Below are positions 35,207 to 43,559 of a stretch of DNA of 64,000 bases, one piece after another. Origin of the DNA: Shewanella halotolerans (GTDB taxonomy: Bacteria; Pseudomonadota; Gammaproteobacteria; Enterobacterales; Shewanellaceae); assembly GCF_019457535.1 (NCBI RefSeq), contig NZ_CP080417.1, positions 434,001-498,000 on the forward strand, given 5' to 3'. The notes under the pieces were generated by a model that did not search any database, was not told where the DNA came from, and saw only the letters and a program-made list of their open reading frames with translations. Each line of letters starts with the position of its first letter. The first letter of the stretch is position 1. Position numbers and translations under genes: made by a program.

Positions 35207-36610
35207 ATGAGATATTCACATATTGTTTGGCTGTCGCTGTTAGCCCTGGCGGGGAATGCCGCCCAGGCTAAGGAACTCGCCTTCGGCGATGCCTGGCAGC
35301 AGCTGTTACAGGTCAGCGACAAGTTGCAGGCCAGCCAGCAGGAGGTTAACCGTGCCCAGGCCGAGCAGGCCGCCGGCGAGGACCTCAACCTGCCTTCGTT
35401 GTCGATCAACGGCAGCTACACACGTTTAGAGAAACCCCTGGAGCTGGATCTGAGGGATCTCAACCCCTTAGCCAGTCTCGACCCCGCCAGCTTGCCGCCG
35501 GCACTCGGCGGTGCCCTAGGCGCCATTCCGGGGTCGCTGTTTGTCACCCCTTTTACCGAGCAGGATGTCTTCCGCTCCAGCCTGCAGGCGATGTGGCCCA
35601 TCTATACCGGCGGCCGGATCAGCGCCGCCCAGGGGATCCATGAGGCCCAGGTGGCCGAGAAGGAGCAGCAGCATCAGCTGTCTACCCGGGATCTCTTCGT
35701 CCAGCTGGTGGACAGATACTATGGTGTGGCGGTGAGCCATGCCCTGATGGCGACCCGTGGCCAGCTGGTGGATGCCCTCACCGAGCACGCCGAGCATGCG
35801 GTCAAGCTTGAGCAGCAGGGACAGATCGCCAAGGTGGAGCGACTCAACGCCCAAGTGGCCCTGGAAAATGCCCGGGTGGATTATGCCAGCGCCAAGCGTC
35901 AGCTGGAGATGAGCCAGATCGCCCTATCACGCATGCTGCATCAGAGCGATGTCGATACCGCCTCTAAGCTATTTCTGCTCGATAACCCGCCCTCCCTCGG
36001 GCAGCTCAGTCAGCTGACCCTGACTAGCCATCCGGCGCTCAAGCTGTTGGAGGCCAAGGAGACCCAGGCCAACGGCCTTATTGATGTGGAGAAGGGCAGT
36101 TATTACCCTAGCGTCTTTCTCTACGGTAACTACACACTATATGAAGACGATAGCCTGCTGGCCAAGATGGAGCCCGACTGGATGGTCGGCGTCGGGGTGA
36201 AGATCCCGCTTATCAGCCGCGATGGTCGTAGTGGCAAGGTCGAGGCCGCCCGCAGCGCCCTGTTGCAGGCGCGCTACACCAAGGCACAGACCCAGCAGGA
36301 TCTCAGCCTGCTGCTGGATCAGAGCTATCGCCAGCTGCAGCAGGCCAGGGAGGAGACAGAGTCACTCGACCTGTCGCTGTCGCTTGCCAAAGAAAACAAA
36401 CGCCTAAGGGATCTCGCCTTCAGCCAGGGGCTGTCGACCTCTATCGAGAAGGTGGACGCCGAGCTTAAGCTGAGCGGCGTGCAGACCCAGCAGCTGGCGG
36501 CCCAGTACCGCTATGTACAGGCCTACGCCAGATTGATGGCCATCAGTGGTCAGTTAGATGAATTTATCGGTCGTTCACGCACCGCCCAGGAGAGAGCTGA
36601 TGCGCACTAA
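35207..36610 (+). CDS. TolC-family outer-membrane efflux protein
   Basis: A 467-aa outer-membrane efflux channel with a signal peptide (residues 1-22, ending AAQAK). The paired OEP repeats show long amphipathic helices (REETESLDLSLSLAKENKRLRD) and the beta-barrel strands YPSVFLYGNYTLYEDD. It supplies the exit duct for the HlyD and permease proteins next door. I chose the ATG at 35207 because AGAGG lies 8 nt upstream; the in-frame GTG at 35201 is too close to it. The end overlaps the HlyD gene by 11 bp. Confidence 0.92.
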   Translation: MRYSHIVWLSLLALAGNAAQAKELAFGDAWQQLLQVSDKLQASQQEVNRAQAEQAAGEDLNLPSLSINGSYTRLEKPLELDLRDLNPLASLDPASLPPALGGALGAIPGSLFVTPFTEQDVFRSSLQAMWPIYTGGRISAAQGIHEAQVAEKEQQHQLSTRDLFVQLVDRYYGVAVSHALMATRGQLVDALTEHAEHAVKLEQQGQIAKVERLNAQVALENARVDYASAKRQLEMSQIALSRMLHQSDVDTASKLFLLDNPPSLGQLSQLTLTSHPALKLLEAKETQANGLIDVEKGSYYPSVFLYGNYTLYEDDSLLAKMEPDWMVGVGVKIPLISRDGRSGKVEAARSALLQARYTKAQTQQDLSLLLDQSYRQLQQAREETESLDLSLSLAKENKRLRDLAFSQGLSTSIEKVDAELKLSGVQTQQLAAQYRYVQAYARLMAISGQLDEFIGRSRTAQERADAH

Positions 36611-37571
36611 CAGAATCCTAGCCATTGTCGCCCTAATCGCCTTAGTGGCCATCCTGGCCTACGGCCTGATGCTTGCCCATACGCCCAAGGCCGAGCGACT
36701 GCAGGGGCAGATAGAGGCCAGAGAGTACAACATCTCCTCTAAGGTGCCAGGGCGCGTGGCGCAGGTCATGGTGCGCCGTGGCGACCAGGTGGCCGAAGGC
36801 GATCTCCTGTTTGCCATCGACAGCCCTGAGCTCAATGCCAAGCTGATGCAGGCCCAAGGGGGCCGCGACGCCGCTAAGGCGTTGCAACAGGAGGCGGATA
36901 ACGGCGCCCGTAAGCAGCAGGTAGCGGCTTCTAAGGAGCAATGGCTAAAGGCGAAGGCGGCGGCAACCCTGGCCGAGACCACCTATCAGAGGGTAGAAGC
37001 CCTGTTTAGCGAAGGGGTGCTGGCCCGTCAGAAACGCGACGAGGCCTTTACTCAGTGGCAGGCGGCCAAGTACACCCAGCAGGCGGCCTATGCCATGTAT
37101 CAGATGGCCGAAGAGGGCGCCCGTGAAGAGACCAAGGCCGCGGCCGAGGGTAATGCCCGCATGGCCGAGGGGGCGGTGAAAGAGGTTAGCGCCATTTTGG
37201 CCGACAGCCAGATGCGCTCGCCCAAGTCCGGCGAGGTCAGCGAGGTGCTGCTGCACCCAGGAGAGCTGGCGCCAAGCGGCTTTCCTGTGGTGAGCATTAT
37301 CGACATGCAGGATGCCTGGGCCGTGTTTCAGGTGCGTGAAGATCAGCTTAAGGGCTTTAAGGTGGGCGATACCCTGAAGGTGGAGATCCCGGCGCTCGGC
37401 GAGCGTTACCCCTTCAAGATCGCGCACATCAGCGTCATGGGCCATTTCGCCACCTGGCGCTCCACCGAGAGTGGCCACGACTTCGATATGCGCACCTTCG
37501 AGATGGAGCTAAGACCCGTAACCCCCATCGCCGACCTGAGGGTGGGTATGACCAGCCTGTTGGTACAGTAG
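36600..37571 (+). CDS. HlyD-family membrane-fusion protein
   Basis: A 323-aa periplasmic adaptor with an N-terminal TM anchor (about residues 5-24). The lipoyl-like segment ISSKVPGRVAQVMVRRGDQVAEGD (23 residues long, about 41-63) is split by a coiled-coil hairpin (about 75-190) and is rejoined at SPKSGEVSEVLLHPGELAP, typical of HlyD/EmrA. It should connect the two permeases to the TolC-like protein. The ATG at 36600 overlaps the end of the upstream gene; a longer frame from 36558 exists but has a weaker start. Confidence 0.92.
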   Translation: MRTNRILAIVALIALVAILAYGLMLAHTPKAERLQGQIEAREYNISSKVPGRVAQVMVRRGDQVAEGDLLFAIDSPELNAKLMQAQGGRDAAKALQQEADNGARKQQVAASKEQWLKAKAAATLAETTYQRVEALFSEGVLARQKRDEAFTQWQAAKYTQQAAYAMYQMAEEGAREETKAAAEGNARMAEGAVKEVSAILADSQMRSPKSGEVSEVLLHPGELAPSGFPVVSIIDMQDAWAVFQVREDQLKGFKVGDTLKVEIPALGERYPFKIAHISVMGHFATWRSTESGHDFDMRTFEMELRPVTPIADLRVGMTSLLVQ

Positions 37572-37583
37572 GCCTTGGCGTCC

Positions 37584-38756
37584 ATGGGGCAACTCATCAC
37601 GCGGGAACTCAGGCGGCTGTGGCAGTCGCCCTGGCAGCTCGCCCTGGTCAGCTATCTGCCCTTGCTGGGCACGCTCGCCCTCTGGTGGCTGTTTAGCGCC
37701 GGGCTACCTCGCGCCCTGCCTGTGGCCGTGGTGGATCAGGATCAGAGCCAGCTGAGCCGCATGCTGGTGCGTCAGCTGAGTGCCAACTCGGTGATCAGCC
37801 CTGTGAGCTATCAGGATATCGGTCAGGCACAGGCCGCCATGGAGAGGGCCGAGGCCTATGCCATGGTGGTGCTTCCTTTCAAGCTGAATCAGGACCTGAT
37901 GATAGGGCATCAGCCCAATATCGATATTCGCTACAACGCCCAGTTTCTGCTGGTGGGCAAGCTGCTCTCCAGCCAGCTCCAGCTCAGCCTGGCCGATGGC
38001 CTCAAACAGAAGGCGCGGCTGAAGCTGCTGGCATCTGGCGTACCGCCGGTGCAGGCGGAGATCAACCTGAATCTGATAAAGACCCAGAGCAGTGCACTCT
38101 ATAACGCCAATAACAACTATGTGGCCTTCCTGGTGCCGCCAATATTGATCGCCCTGGTGCAGATAGTGGCCATGCTGGTGTTTGCCAATGCCCTTACCGA
38201 GGAGCTGAGGCGTGAGACCCTGGCCGAGTGGTTTAGCCTGGGGACCTACCGGGTGCTGCTGAGTAAGGTCTTGGTCTATACCCCACTGCTGATGTTGCAG
38301 CTGGGGCTTGTCTACGCCTGGCTCTATGGCTATCTGGGATTGCCGATGCTTGGCGGCCTGGGTCAGCTGCTCCTCGCCCAGTTGGTGATGCTCCTGGCGG
38401 TGTGGCTTATCGTGCTGACCATCTTCGCCCTGCTGCAAGACTCGGCCCGGGTGATCAGCTTCTGCACCGCCTTGTTTGCGCCGTCCTTCGCCTTCATGGG
38501 GGTGACCTTCCCCACCCACGAGATGCCGCTTCTGGCGCAGTGGTGGCGACAGATCATGCCCTCGAGCCACTATGTCGATACCCATATCGGCGTCATCGCC
38601 TATGGTCAGGAGACTCAGGCATTAGTCTCCCAGCTGTCGAGCTACTGGGGTTTCCTGCTGTTGCTGCCGCTGATCGCCTTGATGTTGGCTAAGATGCGCC
38701 GGGAACAGACTGGCGAGCAGCTGGGCCAGGCGCAGATAACGGAGGGGCAGGGATGA
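37584..38756 (+). CDS. ABC-2-type permease (exporter subunit 1)
   Basis: A 390-aa ABC-2 membrane protein. A short cytoplasmic tail (MGQLITRELRRLWQSPWQ) leads into TM1 (about 19-45), a periplasmic domain of about 140 residues, and five more TM helices in the C-terminal half. This is the YhiI/YhhJ/YbhR-type layout. The GTG/TTG at 37575 is a weaker alternative start. The stop overlaps the next permease (ATGA). No ATP-binding protein lies in this cluster. Confidence 0.87.
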   Translation: MGQLITRELRRLWQSPWQLALVSYLPLLGTLALWWLFSAGLPRALPVAVVDQDQSQLSRMLVRQLSANSVISPVSYQDIGQAQAAMERAEAYAMVVLPFKLNQDLMIGHQPNIDIRYNAQFLLVGKLLSSQLQLSLADGLKQKARLKLLASGVPPVQAEINLNLIKTQSSALYNANNNYVAFLVPPILIALVQIVAMLVFANALTEELRRETLAEWFSLGTYRVLLSKVLVYTPLLMLQLGLVYAWLYGYLGLPMLGGLGQLLLAQLVMLLAVWLIVLTIFALLQDSARVISFCTALFAPSFAFMGVTFPTHEMPLLAQWWRQIMPSSHYVDTHIGVIAYGQETQALVSQLSSYWGFLLLLPLIALMLAKMRREQTGEQLGQAQITEGQG

Positions 38757-39898
38757 ACTTTTTTGCCCTGATGTTTGAAGAGCTTAAGGCTATCGTTACC
38801 GACAAGGCGATCGCCATCACCCTGTTTGGCGGGGTGATCTTCTATTCGGTACTCTATCCTTTACCCTATCTTAACGAGGTGCCGACCCGGCAGCAGATAG
38901 TGGTGGTCGATGGCGACCACTCCAGCCTGAGCCGCCTGGTGATCCGCCATGCCCAGGCCAGCCCTAAGCTGGAGGTGGTGGCTCAGTTGAATGACCTGAC
39001 CCAGGCCCAGGCCGCCGTTAACTCAGGGCAGGCCCATGGTTATCTGGTGATCCCCGACGGGTTTCGGCGGGATCTGCTGCGCCAGCGTGGCGTCACCCTG
39101 GCCTACGGCGGCGATGCCAACTATTTTCTGGTCTACTCGGCGATCCTCGAGGGCCTAGTGTCTGTGGGGATAGACGCAGGGAAATATATTCAGTTCCAGG
39201 GCCTGCTGGCCAGAGGTGAGGCGGCCAAGCAGGTTCAGTTTGAGCTGGATCCAATCCACCTTAACAGTGTTCCAGCCTTCAACCCCAGCCTGGGCTATAC
39301 CTCCTACGTAGTGCCCGGCGTGCTCCTGTTGGTGTTGCATCAGACCCTGCTGATTGGTACCGGCATATTGGGCGCAGGTCAGTGGCAACGTCAGGGGTAT
39401 TGGCGCAGCGTGGGGCTCGGGCAGCTGCTGAGCGCCAGGGTGGCTACCTTCGGCCTAATCTATAGCCTGTTTACCGCCTACTACATAGGCTACTGCCACT
39501 ACTGGTATCAGGTGGGCGTACAGGGCAACTTGGGGCAGGTCTGCCTGTTTCTGCTGCCCTTCTTGCTGGCCACTAGCCTGGCCGGTATCGCCTTTAGCAG
39601 CCTGTTTGTGCGCCGGGATTTACCGACCCAGGTGCTGTTGCTGATCTCCATGCCCATCCTGTTTGTGTCGGGCTTCGTCTGGCCGGTTGAGCTGATCCCT
39701 GCGCCGCTGCAGGCCGTGTCTCAGCTGATCCCCGGGGTGGTGACCATCAAGGGGATGTTACAGCTTAATCAGATGGGGGCGGACTGGCAGAGCGTCGCGC
39801 CGCTATGGTGGCAGCTGTGGGGCCTGGTGCTCTTCTATCTGCTGCTGGCCTATCTCGGGCTGCGGCTCAGACTTGCGACAATAAAAAGCCCGCACTAG
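38753..39898 (+). CDS. ABC-2-type permease (exporter subunit 2)
   Basis: A 381-aa permease with the same layout as its neighbour: an N-terminal cytoplasmic helix (FFALMFEELKAIVTDKA), TM1, a large periplasmic loop and a C-terminal block of TM helices ending in WQLWGLVLFYLLLAYLGL. It likely pairs with the first permease as a heterodimer. The stop codon sits within the loop of a terminator hairpin that belongs to the convergent darP gene. Confidence 0.87.
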   Translation: MNFFALMFEELKAIVTDKAIAITLFGGVIFYSVLYPLPYLNEVPTRQQIVVVDGDHSSLSRLVIRHAQASPKLEVVAQLNDLTQAQAAVNSGQAHGYLVIPDGFRRDLLRQRGVTLAYGGDANYFLVYSAILEGLVSVGIDAGKYIQFQGLLARGEAAKQVQFELDPIHLNSVPAFNPSLGYTSYVVPGVLLLVLHQTLLIGTGILGAGQWQRQGYWRSVGLGQLLSARVATFGLIYSLFTAYYIGYCHYWYQVGVQGNLGQVCLFLLPFLLATSLAGIAFSSLFVRRDLPTQVLLLISMPILFVSGFVWPVELIPAPLQAVSQLIPGVVTIKGMLQLNQMGADWQSVAPLWWQLWGLVLFYLLLAYLGLRLRLATIKSPH

Positions 39899-39907
39899 CG
39901 GCGGGCT
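39879..39907 (-). terminator. Terminator of darP, overlapping the 3' end of the second permease gene
   Basis: AGCCCGC (39887-39893) pairs with GCGGGCT (39901-39907). Read on the minus strand, the stem is followed by TTTTTATTG, a classical U-tract, and serves darP. The + strand has only a weak T stretch. The permease stop TAG (39896-39898) is in the loop. Confidence 0.85.
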
Positions 39908-39940
39908 GTTTGCTCTCGATGTTTATTCGAGGGCTGGTGG

Positions 39941-40480
39941 CTATTCGCCGGTCTCGGCGCGCAAGTACTTCACCAGCTCGGCGGCTGACTTAGAGGCCAC
40001 CTCAGGCTGTTTAGCTAGCTCCTTGTTGGCCTGTCTCACCAGCTGGCGTAGCTTCTGGCGCTCGAGGCCGGGATGCTGCTCGAGCAGGGCCTGAATCGCC
40101 TCATCACCGCCTGTCAGCAGATGATCTTTCTGCTTCTCGGCGACGTTCTGCTTAGAGCTTTCGTTGCGGTTCTGGTTAAGCACGTTCTTCAGGTTTTCCT
40201 GCAGCTCGTCGATATCGACGCTGCGCATCAGTTTACCCACATAGTGCAGCTGGCGGCGGTGAGCCTCGCTGTTGATACGGATAGTCTTGGCCTTCAAGAT
40301 GTTGTCGTGTAGCAGCTCATCCAGCTCAAGCTTCTTCAGCTGACTCTTGCTGAGGGAGACCAGTTTCTTACCTAGCTCTTGGTAAATGGCAATTTCGCGC
40401 TTTATATCGGCTCTGCTGACGTAATCATCGTCATGATCGAAGGGCTGTTTAAAGTGTTCTGAGTCGCCAACAATATTCAT
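39941..40480 (-). CDS. darP: Ribosome biogenesis factor DarP (YjgA, DUF615)
   Basis: A 179-aa protein matching the DUF615 family, which aids 50S subunit maturation. The helical pattern YVSRADIKREIAIYQELGKK and IRINSEAHRRQLHYVGKLMR is characteristic. A frame with a TTG start extends to 40504, but I use the ATG at 40480 (MNIVGDSEHFKQP), which matches the usual N-terminus; another ATG lies one codon upstream. It is on the opposite strand from pmbA, which starts 150 bp away, so the two share a divergent promoter region. Confidence 0.93.
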   Translation of the reverse strand: MNIVGDSEHFKQPFDHDDDYVSRADIKREIAIYQELGKKLVSLSKSQLKKLELDELLHDNILKAKTIRINSEAHRRQLHYVGKLMRSVDIDELQENLKNVLNQNRNESSKQNVAEKQKDHLLTGGDEAIQALLEQHPGLERQKLRQLVRQANKELAKQPEVASKSAAELVKYLRAETGE

Positions 40481-40629
40481 CATTAAAAAATCTCTGGGGT
40501 CCAAGCCATAACTCCCCTAATCATAACATTTCCGGCCAATATCGCCTACGAAACGACTCAGTTATTTAATGTGAAAGCCCGACGGGTTTGCTATGCTACG
40601 GCCACGATTGATAACAAAAGAGTAGATCT

Positions 40630-41970
40630 GTGGCTTCTCCAAGCATCGAAACCGAATTGAATTCATTGAAAGACGCCGTGTCTATGGCATTGGAATATGC
40701 CGCCAAGTTGGGCACCTCGGGGGCCGAAGTGGCCATCAGCAAGCAGCAGGGACTCTCTGTCTCGACGCGCTTGAAAGAGGTGGAGACCGTTGAGTTTAAT
40801 AAAGATGGTGCATTGGGGATCACCTTGTTTCGAGATGGCTGCAAGGGTAGCTCGTCGACCTCAGATCTGAGCCCAGAGGCGATTCGCCGTGCCGTGAAGG
40901 CCGCCGACGATATCGCCCGCTTTACTTCGGAAGACCCATTTAATGGCCTGGCCGATGCCGAGCTGATGGCTAAGCAGATCGAAGATCTCAAGCTCTACTA
41001 TCCCCACGATACCACGCCCGCCGAGCTCGAAGCCCTGGCGGCCCGCGCCGAAACTGCGGCCCTGGATGCCGATGCCCGCATTAAAAACTCCGACGGTGCC
41101 AGCGCCAACGCCCATACGGGTGCCAAGGTGTATGGTAACAGCCATGGCTTCCTCAACGGTTACGTCAGCTCACGCTACAGCCTGAGCTGTGTGGTGATCG
41201 GCGAGCAAGATGGCCATATGCAGCGTGACTATGACTATACCGTCGCCCGCCGCTTCGATGATCTGTGGACGCCAGAGGCCGTGGGCCAGCAGGCAGCCAA
41301 GAAGACACTGAGTCGTCTTGGCGCGCGTAAGATTGCCACCACTAAGCTGCCGATTCTGTTCGCCCCCGATGTGGCCACTGGCCTCATGGGGCATCTGGTA
41401 GGCGCCATCAGCGGCAGTAGCCTGTATCGCAAGTCGAGCTTTTTGCTCGATGCCATAGACACCCAGATCTTCCCCGAGTGGTTCACCATCGCCGAGCAGC
41501 CGCACCTCAAGGGCGCGCTGGCCAGTGCCTGGTATGACAGCGAAGGGGTGGCAACCATAGATCGCAACATCATCGACAGCGGCGTACTCTCGACTTACCT
41601 GCTGACCAGCTATTCGGCGCGCAAGTTAGGGCTGACTAACACAGGCCATGCCGGTGGCATCTACAACTGGACGCTGTCCCATACAGGACAGACCTTCGAT
41701 GAGCTGGTGAAACAGATGGGCACAGGCCTTATCGTCACCGAGGTGATGGGTCAGGGTGTGAATGGCGTGACCGGCGACTATTCTCGCGGCGCCGCCGGTT
41801 TCTATGTGGAGAATGGCGAGATCCTCTATCCGGTGGAAGAGATCACCATAGCCGGTAATCTCAAGGAGATGTACCGCAATATGGTTGCCGTGGGTAAGGA
41901 GCAGGATCTTCGCTCCTCTATCCGCACCGGCGCTATTCTGCTTGACGAGATGAAGATTGCCGGTAACTAA
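40630..41970 (+). CDS. pmbA: Metalloprotease regulatory subunit PmbA (TldE)
   Basis: A 446-aa TldE/PmbA protein, partner of TldD. It lacks the zinc HExxxH motif, as expected for the partner subunit, and keeps family segments such as SGRSLYRK-like GSSLYRKSSFLLD, THAGGIYNWTLSHTG-like NTGHAGGIYNWTLS and NGVTGDYSRGAAGFYVENGE. The start is GTG at 40630; no better in-frame ATG exists before MALEYAAKL. The family function is peptide degradation and RiPP leader removal. Confidence 0.96.
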   Translation: MASPSIETELNSLKDAVSMALEYAAKLGTSGAEVAISKQQGLSVSTRLKEVETVEFNKDGALGITLFRDGCKGSSSTSDLSPEAIRRAVKAADDIARFTSEDPFNGLADAELMAKQIEDLKLYYPHDTTPAELEALAARAETAALDADARIKNSDGASANAHTGAKVYGNSHGFLNGYVSSRYSLSCVVIGEQDGHMQRDYDYTVARRFDDLWTPEAVGQQAAKKTLSRLGARKIATTKLPILFAPDVATGLMGHLVGAISGSSLYRKSSFLLDAIDTQIFPEWFTIAEQPHLKGALASAWYDSEGVATIDRNIIDSGVLSTYLLTSYSARKLGLTNTGHAGGIYNWTLSHTGQTFDELVKQMGTGLIVTEVMGQGVNGVTGDYSRGAAGFYVENGEILYPVEEITIAGNLKEMYRNMVAVGKEQDLRSSIRTGAILLDEMKIAGN

Positions 41971-42008
41971 TCCTAGGGCCTGATTAGCCTGAGATTTTTA
42001 GCGACCTT

Positions 42009-42036
42009 AAAGCGAGCCTGATGGCTCGCTTTTTTG
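42009..42036 (+). terminator. Terminator of pmbA
   Basis: AAAGCGAGCC/GGCTCGCTTT with a TGAT loop and a following T run, 39 nt after the stop. Confidence 0.95.
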
Positions 42037-42083
42037 TGCTTTAAACTAGTCTGCCAGGGCAAAATTATGGTCATCACGACTTG

Positions 42084-42105
42084 TATATATGGAAATCCAT
42101 ATATA
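42084..42105 (+). promoter_or_regulatory. Putative ArsR operator
   Basis: A 22-bp inverted repeat: TATATATGGA, AA, TCCATATATA, with 10-bp perfect arms. ArsR/SmtB repressors bind AT-rich palindromes of this sort over the promoter. It lies 34 bp before the arsR ATG. TTGTAT just upstream and TATGCT just downstream could be the -35 and -10 elements, so binding would occlude polymerase. Confidence 0.7.
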
Positions 42106-42138
42106 TGCTTAGCCATATGTTTGTTTGAGGAAGCACTG

Positions 42139-42486
42139 ATGGCTGTTGCAATCTTTAAAGCCCTTTCCGATGAGACCCGTCTGCTGAGCCTGCTGCTGAT
42201 CCAAGCCGAGGGCGAGCTGTGTGTGTGCGAGTTGATGGTGGCGCTGGACGAGAGTCAGCCCAAGGTCTCGCGTCATCTAGCACAGCTACGCAAGGCCGAG
42301 CTGCTGAGCGATCGCCGCCAGGGCCAGTGGGTGTTCTACCGCATCAACCCTGAGCTGCCCGAATGGACGGGCGAGGTGATCCAAAAGACGCTGGCGGGTA
42401 ACCCTCAGCTATTGAGTCAGGCTCAGGCCAGGTTGGCCGAGATGGGTCAGCGCCCCGAGCGGGTGCAAGTCTGTTGTAAGGGATAA
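42139..42486 (+). CDS. arsR: ArsR-family metalloregulatory repressor
   Basis: A 115-aa winged-helix repressor with the arsenite-binding metal box ELCVCEL (Cys28, Cys30) and a second pair of cysteines at the C-terminus (Cys112-Cys113). Helix-turn-helix SQPKVSRHLAQLRKAELL follows. As(III) or Sb(III) binding should release the operator upstream. The ATG at 42139 has GAGGAAGC upstream; the longer open frame from 42034 would begin inside the pmbA terminator. It is the first gene of an operon with acr3 (3-bp gap), gapdh and arsJ. Confidence 0.93.
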   Translation: MAVAIFKALSDETRLLSLLLIQAEGELCVCELMVALDESQPKVSRHLAQLRKAELLSDRRQGQWVFYRINPELPEWTGEVIQKTLAGNPQLLSQAQARLAEMGQRPERVQVCCKG

Positions 42487-42489
42487 ACC

Positions 42490-43524
42490 ATGGGATTATT
42501 TGAGCGTTATCTGAGTGTCTGGGTGGGGCTGGCCATAGTCGCCGGCGTCGGCCTGGGTTATCTGCTGCCGGAGCAGTTTGCCCTGATCGCCTCGTTCGAG
42601 TACGCCAGCGTCAATCTGCTGATCGCTGTGCTTATTTGGGTGATGATCTATCCCATGATGGTGCAGATCGACTTCTCTGCGGTAAAGGATGTGGGCAAGC
42701 GTCCCAAGGGGCTGCTGCTGACCTTGGTGGTGAACTGGCTGATTAAGCCTTTTACCATGGCGCTGCTGGGCTGGCTTTTCTTTCGTGTGCTGTTTGCCTC
42801 CTGGGTCGATCCCCAAACCGCCAGCGAGTATATCGCCGGCATGATCTTACTGGGCGTCGCGCCCTGTACCGCCATGGTGTTTGTCTGGAGTCAGCTCACC
42901 AAGGGCAATCCTAACTACACACTAGTGCAGGTGTCGGTGAACGACATCATCATGGTGTTCGCCTTCGCCCCCATCTGCGCCTTCCTGCTTGGGGTGAGTG
43001 ATATTCAGGTGCCCTGGCAGACCCTGCTGATCTCTGTGGTGCTCTACGTGGTACTGCCCCTAGTGGCGGGTATTGTGACGCGCAACGTATTGAATAAAAA
43101 GGGGCATGCCTCGGGTGTCGAGGCCTTCGTCGCCCGCCTCAAGCCCTGGTCTATCCTGGGCCTGCTGGCCACAGTTGTGCTGCTGTTTGGCCTGCAGGCC
43201 AATACCATATTGGCTCAGCCACAAAACATCTTGCTGATCGCCATCCCCTTGCTGCTGCAGACCTACGGCATCTTCTTCATTGCCTATCTGGCGGCCAAGC
43301 GGATGAGGCTAGAGCAGGATGTGGCGGCGCCCGCCTGCATGATAGCCACCTCTAATTTCTTCGAACTGGCGGTGGCCGTGGCCATCTCCCTGTTTGGTCT
43401 GCACTCGGGGGCAGCCCTGGCTACTGTGGTGGGGGTGCTGGTGGAGGTGCCTGTGATGCTCTCCCTGGTGGCCTTCGTCAATCGGGATAAAACCAATTAC
43501 CTGCGCGGTCTGGGCAAGGCCTAG
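42490..43524 (+). CDS. acr3: Arsenite efflux transporter, ACR3 family
   Basis: A 344-aa, ten-TM carrier of the ACR3/BART superfamily, distinct from 12-TM ArsB. Family motifs include MVQIDFSAVKDV, the functional cysteine in GVAPCTAMVFVWSQLTKGN and the FFELAVAVAISLFG segment near residue 297. It extrudes As(III) (and perhaps antimonite) using the proton gradient. It follows arsR by 3 bp. No arsC arsenate reductase is next to it. Confidence 0.94.
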   Translation: MGLFERYLSVWVGLAIVAGVGLGYLLPEQFALIASFEYASVNLLIAVLIWVMIYPMMVQIDFSAVKDVGKRPKGLLLTLVVNWLIKPFTMALLGWLFFRVLFASWVDPQTASEYIAGMILLGVAPCTAMVFVWSQLTKGNPNYTLVQVSVNDIIMVFAFAPICAFLLGVSDIQVPWQTLLISVVLYVVLPLVAGIVTRNVLNKKGHASGVEAFVARLKPWSILGLLATVVLLFGLQANTILAQPQNILLIAIPLLLQTYGIFFIAYLAAKRMRLEQDVAAPACMIATSNFFELAVAVAISLFGLHSGAALATVVGVLVEVPVMLSLVAFVNRDKTNYLRGLGKA

Positions 43525-43559
43525 GCGATTAACGCGAATCTAACGAATAGGACGATAAG

